DNA of 64,000 nt from Desulfosudis sp034189195 (GTDB lineage: Bacteria > Desulfobacterota > Desulfobacteria > Desulfobacterales > Desulfosudaceae), in the NCBI GenBank assembly GCA_034189195.1, contig JAXHVI010000179.1, positions 22,389 through 86,388 on the forward strand, in the 5' to 3' direction. This document shows, in pieces, positions 60,194 through 64,000 of this stretch. The translations under genes were made by a program, and so were the position numbers. A model generated the notes under the pieces. The model did not search any database. It worked only from the letters and a program-made list of their open reading frames with translations, and was not told the DNA's origin. Within the stretch, counting starts at the first letter, position 1, and the number at the start of each line of letters is the position of its first letter.

Positions 60194-62397
60194 CAAAACG
60201 GGGCCTTTATATTCAGATGTTCAGCATTCACGGCCTGGTGCGGCACCGCAGCATGGAGCTGGGCCGGGATGCCGACACCGGGGGCCAGGTGCTGTACGTG
60301 GTGGAGCTGGCCCGCCACCTGAGCCGGCACAAGGACGTGGAGCGGGTGGACCTGCTGACCCGGCGCATTACGGACAAGGCGGTTTCCAGTGACTATGCCG
60401 AACCGGAGGTCCAGGTCAACGACAAGTTTCGCATCGTGCGCATACCCTGCGGCGGCGGCAAGTATCTGCGCAAGGAGCTGCTGTGGCCCCATCTGGATGA
60501 GTACGTGGACAAGACCATTCAGTTTATCCGCACCCAGGACCGGGTGCCGGACATTGTTCACGGTCATTATGCCGATGCCGGGTATGTGGCGTCCCAGCTG
60601 GCCCAATTGTTTGACATCGGGTTTGTGTTCACCGGCCACTCCCTGGGTCGCCAGAAAAAGGAGCGGCTGCTCAAGGACGGCATGCGCGAGTCCGACATCA
60701 TAAAAAAATACCGCATCGACCACCGCATTCGCGTGGAGGAGGATGTGCTCAAGAGCTGCGACCTGGTGGTGGCCAGCACGCACCAGGAGGTGGAAAGGCA
60801 GTACGGCGCCTACACGGACCATCACCTGCCGGAACGGTTCTCCGTGATTCCGCCGGGTATCGACGTGGACCGTTTCTATCCCTATTACCACGATATCGCC
60901 GGGGACAACGAGCGCACCGAGGCGGCCCTGTTTGCCCGGGCCTCGGTGATCGAGGAGATGAACCGGTTTTTCATGCAGCCGGACAAGCCCCTGGTGCTGG
61001 CCCTGTCCCGGCCGGACAAGCGCAAGAACATATCCGGCCTGATTCAGGCCTTTGGCTCGGACCGGGAGCTTTCCTCCATGGCCAACCTGGCGGTGTTTGC
61101 CGGTATTCGAAAAGACATCACCCGAATGGGCGACAACGAGAAGGACGTGCTGACCATGATGCTGCTCTCCATGGACAAGTATGACCTGTACGGCAAGATG
61201 GCCATTCCCAAGCAGCACGATTTTGAACACGAGGTGCCTGAGCTGTATCGCATTGCCGCCGAACGCAAGGGGGTGTTTGTCAACGTGGCCCTGACCGAAC
61301 CCTTTGGCCTCACCCTGATCGAGGCCGCGGCCACCGGTCTGCCCCTTGTGGCTACAAAGGACGGCGGACCCCGGGATATCGTCGCCAACTGCGACTGCGG
61401 CCTGCTGGTGGACCCGCTGAACCCGGAGGAGATCAGCGGCGCCATCAAGACGCTTCTCACCCGGCCGGACACCTGGAAGCGCTACTCGCGCAACGGGGTG
61501 ATAAACGCGAGAAAACATTATACCTGGGAAAGCCACGTGGACCGGTATGTAACAGCCCTGCGCCGAACCCTGAAAGAGACGGGAAAACAGGGCATGGACG
61601 TGGCCCGGCCCTCCAACGCCATTGGCCGGCGCCTGCTGCGGCTGGACCGTTTTCTGATCACCGATATCGACAACACCCTGGCCGGCGCGGACAACAGCCG
61701 GCTGGAGGAATTGATTCGCCTTATCAAGGAGAACCGGAACCGCATGGGGTTTGGCGTGGCCACGGGCCGCACCGTTTCATCGGCCGTGGCCGTGCTCGAA
61801 GAGCTGGGCGTGGCGCCCCCGGATATTATCATCGCTTCCGTGGGGGCCGAGCTCTATTACGGCCGGGAACTTCACTTTTCCAACGGCTGGGCCACCCATA
61901 TCGCCAAGGGCTGGAACCGGGAGAAGATCGTGGACCTGCTGGCCGGCCTGCCGTTTCTGGAGTATCAGCGGGAAGAGACCCAGCGGGCGTTTAAAATCAG
62001 TTACAACATGGCGCCGGCAAAGGACCGCATTCCCCTGATCCACGAGATCCTTTCACGGGAAAAGTGCCGGTATACCCTGATCTACTCCCATGAAAAATAC
62101 CTGGATATCCTTCCCTTCCGGGCATCAAAAGGCAAGGCGATCCGCTACCTGGCCTACAAGTGGCAGGTGCCCCTTTCCCATTTCCTGGTGTGCGGGGATT
62201 CGGGCAATGACGAGGAGATGCTTCGGGGCGACATTCATGGTGTGGTGGTGGGGAATTACAGCCCGGAGCTTAAGCCGCTTCGGGGCCGCCGCAACGTCTA
62301 TTTTGCCAAGGCCCCCTGCGCCGGCGGCATTATCGAGGGGCTGGAACATTACCGCTTTCTGGAAAAAGAGAGCGGCGAAAAAAGGAAAAAGACATGA
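60190..62397 (+). CDS. Sucrose-phosphate synthase fused to sucrose-phosphate phosphatase
   Basis: This 735-residue two-domain enzyme makes sucrose. Residues 1 to ~470 are a GT4-type synthase: IQMFSIHGLVRHRSMELGRD, DTGGQVLYVVELARHL, FTGHSLGRQKKERLL, VIPPGIDVDRFYPYYHD, LALSRPDKRKNISGLI and the nucleotide-sugar site FGLTLIEAAATGLPLVATKD. Residues ~490-735 form a HAD phosphatase with ITDIDNTLAGADN (nucleophile Asp), VATGRTVSS and VCGDSGNDEEML. It overlaps its neighbours by 4 bases on both sides. Both domains look complete. Confidence 0.93.
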   Translation: MTKRGLYIQMFSIHGLVRHRSMELGRDADTGGQVLYVVELARHLSRHKDVERVDLLTRRITDKAVSSDYAEPEVQVNDKFRIVRIPCGGGKYLRKELLWPHLDEYVDKTIQFIRTQDRVPDIVHGHYADAGYVASQLAQLFDIGFVFTGHSLGRQKKERLLKDGMRESDIIKKYRIDHRIRVEEDVLKSCDLVVASTHQEVERQYGAYTDHHLPERFSVIPPGIDVDRFYPYYHDIAGDNERTEAALFARASVIEEMNRFFMQPDKPLVLALSRPDKRKNISGLIQAFGSDRELSSMANLAVFAGIRKDITRMGDNEKDVLTMMLLSMDKYDLYGKMAIPKQHDFEHEVPELYRIAAERKGVFVNVALTEPFGLTLIEAAATGLPLVATKDGGPRDIVANCDCGLLVDPLNPEEISGAIKTLLTRPDTWKRYSRNGVINARKHYTWESHVDRYVTALRRTLKETGKQGMDVARPSNAIGRRLLRLDRFLITDIDNTLAGADNSRLEELIRLIKENRNRMGFGVATGRTVSSAVAVLEELGVAPPDIIIASVGAELYYGRELHFSNGWATHIAKGWNREKIVDLLAGLPFLEYQREETQRAFKISYNMAPAKDRIPLIHEILSREKCRYTLIYSHEKYLDILPFRASKGKAIRYLAYKWQVPLSHFLVCGDSGNDEEMLRGDIHGVVVGNYSPELKPLRGRRNVYFAKAPCAGGIIEGLEHYRFLEKESGEKRKKT

Positions 62398-63842
62398 CCC
62401 TGAGAAACCGGATTCAGGTTATCAGTTACCCGGACAGCCTGGGAAAAAACCTTCAGGAGCTGCACTATGTGCTGCGTCGTTATTTTGCCGAGGCCGCCGG
62501 CGGGGTGCATATTCTTCCCTTTTATCCGTCCTCCGCGGACCGGGGCTTTGCCCCTGTTACCTATTACCGGGTGGACCCCGCCTTTGGCACCTGGCGCGAC
62601 ATCGAGCTGATTCAGGAGGATTTTGACATCACCATTGACTTCATGGTCAACCACATCTCCCGCCAGTCCAAGTACGTGGCCGACTTCATTGAAAAAGGCG
62701 ATAAATCCGAATATGCCGACATGTTCTTGAGTTTCAACAAGCTGGCGCCCGGCGGAGAAATTCGCAAGGAAGACCTGGACAGGGTCTATACGAGAAAACC
62801 ATCGCCTCCCTATCAGGTGATTGAACGGCCCGACGGTTCCCGGGAGACCATCTGGTCCACGTTTGACTACGAGCAGATCGACGTGGATGTCCAGTCCCCG
62901 GTCACACGGGAGCTGTTCCGGGATTTTCTTATTTTTCTTTCCCGTCGAAAGCCGGAATTCATTCGCATGGACGCCTTTGCCTACACCACCATTCGCCTGG
63001 GCACCAACTGCTTCTTTGTCGAGCCGGAGGTGTGGGAGCTTCTGGAAATGCTGGAGGGGTTTGTCTCCCCCTTCGGCGTGCAGCTGCTGCCCGAGGTCCA
63101 CGAGCACTACACCTACCAGTTGAAGCTGGCTGAAAAAGGCTACTGGGTCTATGATTTTGCTCTGCCCATGCTGGTGCTGCACACCCTTTATCATCACACC
63201 AACACGCGGCTGCTGCACTGGCTTCGCATCTGTCCCCGCCGGCAGTTCACCACCCTGGACACCCACGACGGCCTGGGCGTGGTGGACGTGGCCGACCTCA
63301 TGAGCCCGGAGGAGATCGAGCGCACCGTGGACGGTCTGTATGAGAAGGGGTCCAACGTCAAGCGCATCTATTCCACCGCCGATTATCAGAACCTGGATAT
63401 CTACCAGGTCAACTGCACCTACTATTCGGCGCTTGAGCGCAACGACGACTCCTACCTGGCGGCCCGGACCCTTCAGTTCTACGCGCCGGGCATTCCCCAT
63501 GTCTATTACGTGGGACTGCTGGCCGGAGAAAACGATGTGGACCTGGTGGAGGCCAGCCGGAATGGCCGGGACATCAACCGGCACAATTACACCCTGGACG
63601 AGATCGCCGTGGCCGTGGAACGGAAGGTGGTGCAGCGGCTGATCCGGCTGATGCGGTTTCGCAGCAGCTATCCCGCCTTTGACGGCGATCTGGTCATTGA
63701 GGAGACACCGGAAAACCGGGTGGCCCTCACGTGGAACATGCCTCCCTACACCACCACGGCCCGGGTGGACCTGGACGGCTACCGCACCGAGATCACCTTC
63801 TGGGACGCCGATATCCGGTCGGAAAAGTCCTTCGTGGTGTGA
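62394..63842 (+). CDS. Sucrose phosphorylase (GH13_18-type)
   Basis: This 482-residue alpha-amylase-fold enzyme cleaves sucrose with phosphate into glucose-1-phosphate and fructose. Key regions are ITIDFMVNHISRQS (conserved region I), IRMDAFAYTT with the nucleophile Asp, LLPEVHEHYTY with the acid Glu, and FTTLDTHDGLGVVDV with the transition-state Asp. The N-terminal ISYPDSLGKNLQELHYVLRR is typical of the subfamily. It is the third gene of the sucrose operon, overlapping the synthase stop by 4 bases. Confidence 0.93.
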   Translation: MTLRNRIQVISYPDSLGKNLQELHYVLRRYFAEAAGGVHILPFYPSSADRGFAPVTYYRVDPAFGTWRDIELIQEDFDITIDFMVNHISRQSKYVADFIEKGDKSEYADMFLSFNKLAPGGEIRKEDLDRVYTRKPSPPYQVIERPDGSRETIWSTFDYEQIDVDVQSPVTRELFRDFLIFLSRRKPEFIRMDAFAYTTIRLGTNCFFVEPEVWELLEMLEGFVSPFGVQLLPEVHEHYTYQLKLAEKGYWVYDFALPMLVLHTLYHHTNTRLLHWLRICPRRQFTTLDTHDGLGVVDVADLMSPEEIERTVDGLYEKGSNVKRIYSTADYQNLDIYQVNCTYYSALERNDDSYLAARTLQFYAPGIPHVYYVGLLAGENDVDLVEASRNGRDINRHNYTLDEIAVAVERKVVQRLIRLMRFRSSYPAFDGDLVIEETPENRVALTWNMPPYTTTARVDLDGYRTEITFWDADIRSEKSFVV

Positions 63843-63971
63843 TCCTGGCCAGGACGTCCACGGCTCCTCATTTAACCCGGCCGGCTGCCGGCACCGGAAG
63901 ATGTATTGACCGGTGTGCCCCAAGTATATTAAGAATACCGGATAAACGATTTTTCATAAGGAACCGGAATC

Positions 63972-64000
63972 ATGAACCGTGGTGTTACGATTTTTATTGT
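63972..64000 (+). CDS. Start of a further gene, truncated by the window end
   Basis: An ATG at 63972 with AAGGAAC 7 bases upstream opens a frame MNRGVTIFIV that reaches the window end. The hydrophobic start could be a signal peptide or membrane segment. Too little is visible to name it. Confidence 0.4.

Noticed and set aside
60166..61536. Long minus-strand open frame of about 456 codons
   Set aside because: It lies entirely antisense to the sucrose-phosphate synthase, whose domains are complete; the antisense translation is His/Gly/Val-rich low-information sequence, as expected from GC-rich shadows.

Overview
The window is a GC-rich bacterial chromosome segment from a draft assembly (one 100-N gap). 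It most resembles an anaerobic Desulfobacterota (deltaproteobacterial sulfate-reducer type) genome. Pointers are a class I desulfoferrodoxin, a hybrid cluster protein behind an FNR/CRP-type box, an ArsR/ArsC/ACR3 arsenic cluster, a B12-binding radical SAM protein, and a sucrose-phosphate synthase/sucrose phosphorylase operon. The taxonomic placement is inferred from gene content only.

Layout. 1-8.7 kb holds housekeeping and redox genes: peptidase, histidine phosphatase, dusB, CoA-binding protein, desulfoferrodoxin with a zinc ribbon, and an M16C peptidase. 9.0-21.1 kb is a defence-like island. It starts with a frameshifted TcmP fused to a Gp37/Gp68 (DUF5131) protein. A decapitated copy of a type III methyltransferase 5' end follows. 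Next is a tightly overlapping three-gene cassette: an HEPN-like small helical protein, a KGGVGR-variant MinD-like ATPase and a GIRGAGKS P-loop ATPase. The island ends with a complete type III mod/res pair, a SEC-C protein interrupted by an artefactual assembly gap, and a HEAT-repeat-like protein. The three-gene cassette, bracketed by two ~90% identical mod 5' ends, is the best candidate for an undescribed system.

21.1-25.2 kb carries a radical SAM/B12 protein, a VOC protein and hcp with a class II FNR-like promoter and an intrinsic terminator. 25.7-32.6 kb is one long arsenic/thiol-redox cluster of ten genes: ArsR, permease, thioredoxin-like, ArsC, ACR3, rhodanese, CDF transporter, MauE/DoxX-like, thioredoxin and CcdA. 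32.6-35.9 kb is an accessory stretch with a YkgJ-type protein, a PIN toxin/antitoxin pair with a clear promoter and operator, a pRiA4b ORF-3-like protein, a frameshifted remnant and a dispersed repeat.

35.9-47.0 kb runs entirely on the minus strand. It has groEL, groES, hsp20 (plus the tail of a lost second hsp20), two GH130 enzymes interleaved with three GT4-type glycosyltransferases, an RSH protein with a dead hydrolase domain, and an XRE regulator. Chaperones, stringent-response synthetase and glycan enzymes together suggest a stress-linked carbohydrate module. 47-55.5 kb is mixed: a truncated methyltransferase, an AGAGTA microsatellite with an inverted partner, an alpha/beta hydrolase, a GT2, aroK-aroE, and a TetR regulator divergent from SCP2-like genes and a START-domain protein. 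An IS4-type transposase remnant there is abutted to half a GGDEF domain. 55.5-64 kb carries a phasin-like/UbiB pair, an MCP and a sucrose operon (fructokinase, SPS-SPP fusion, sucrose phosphorylase).
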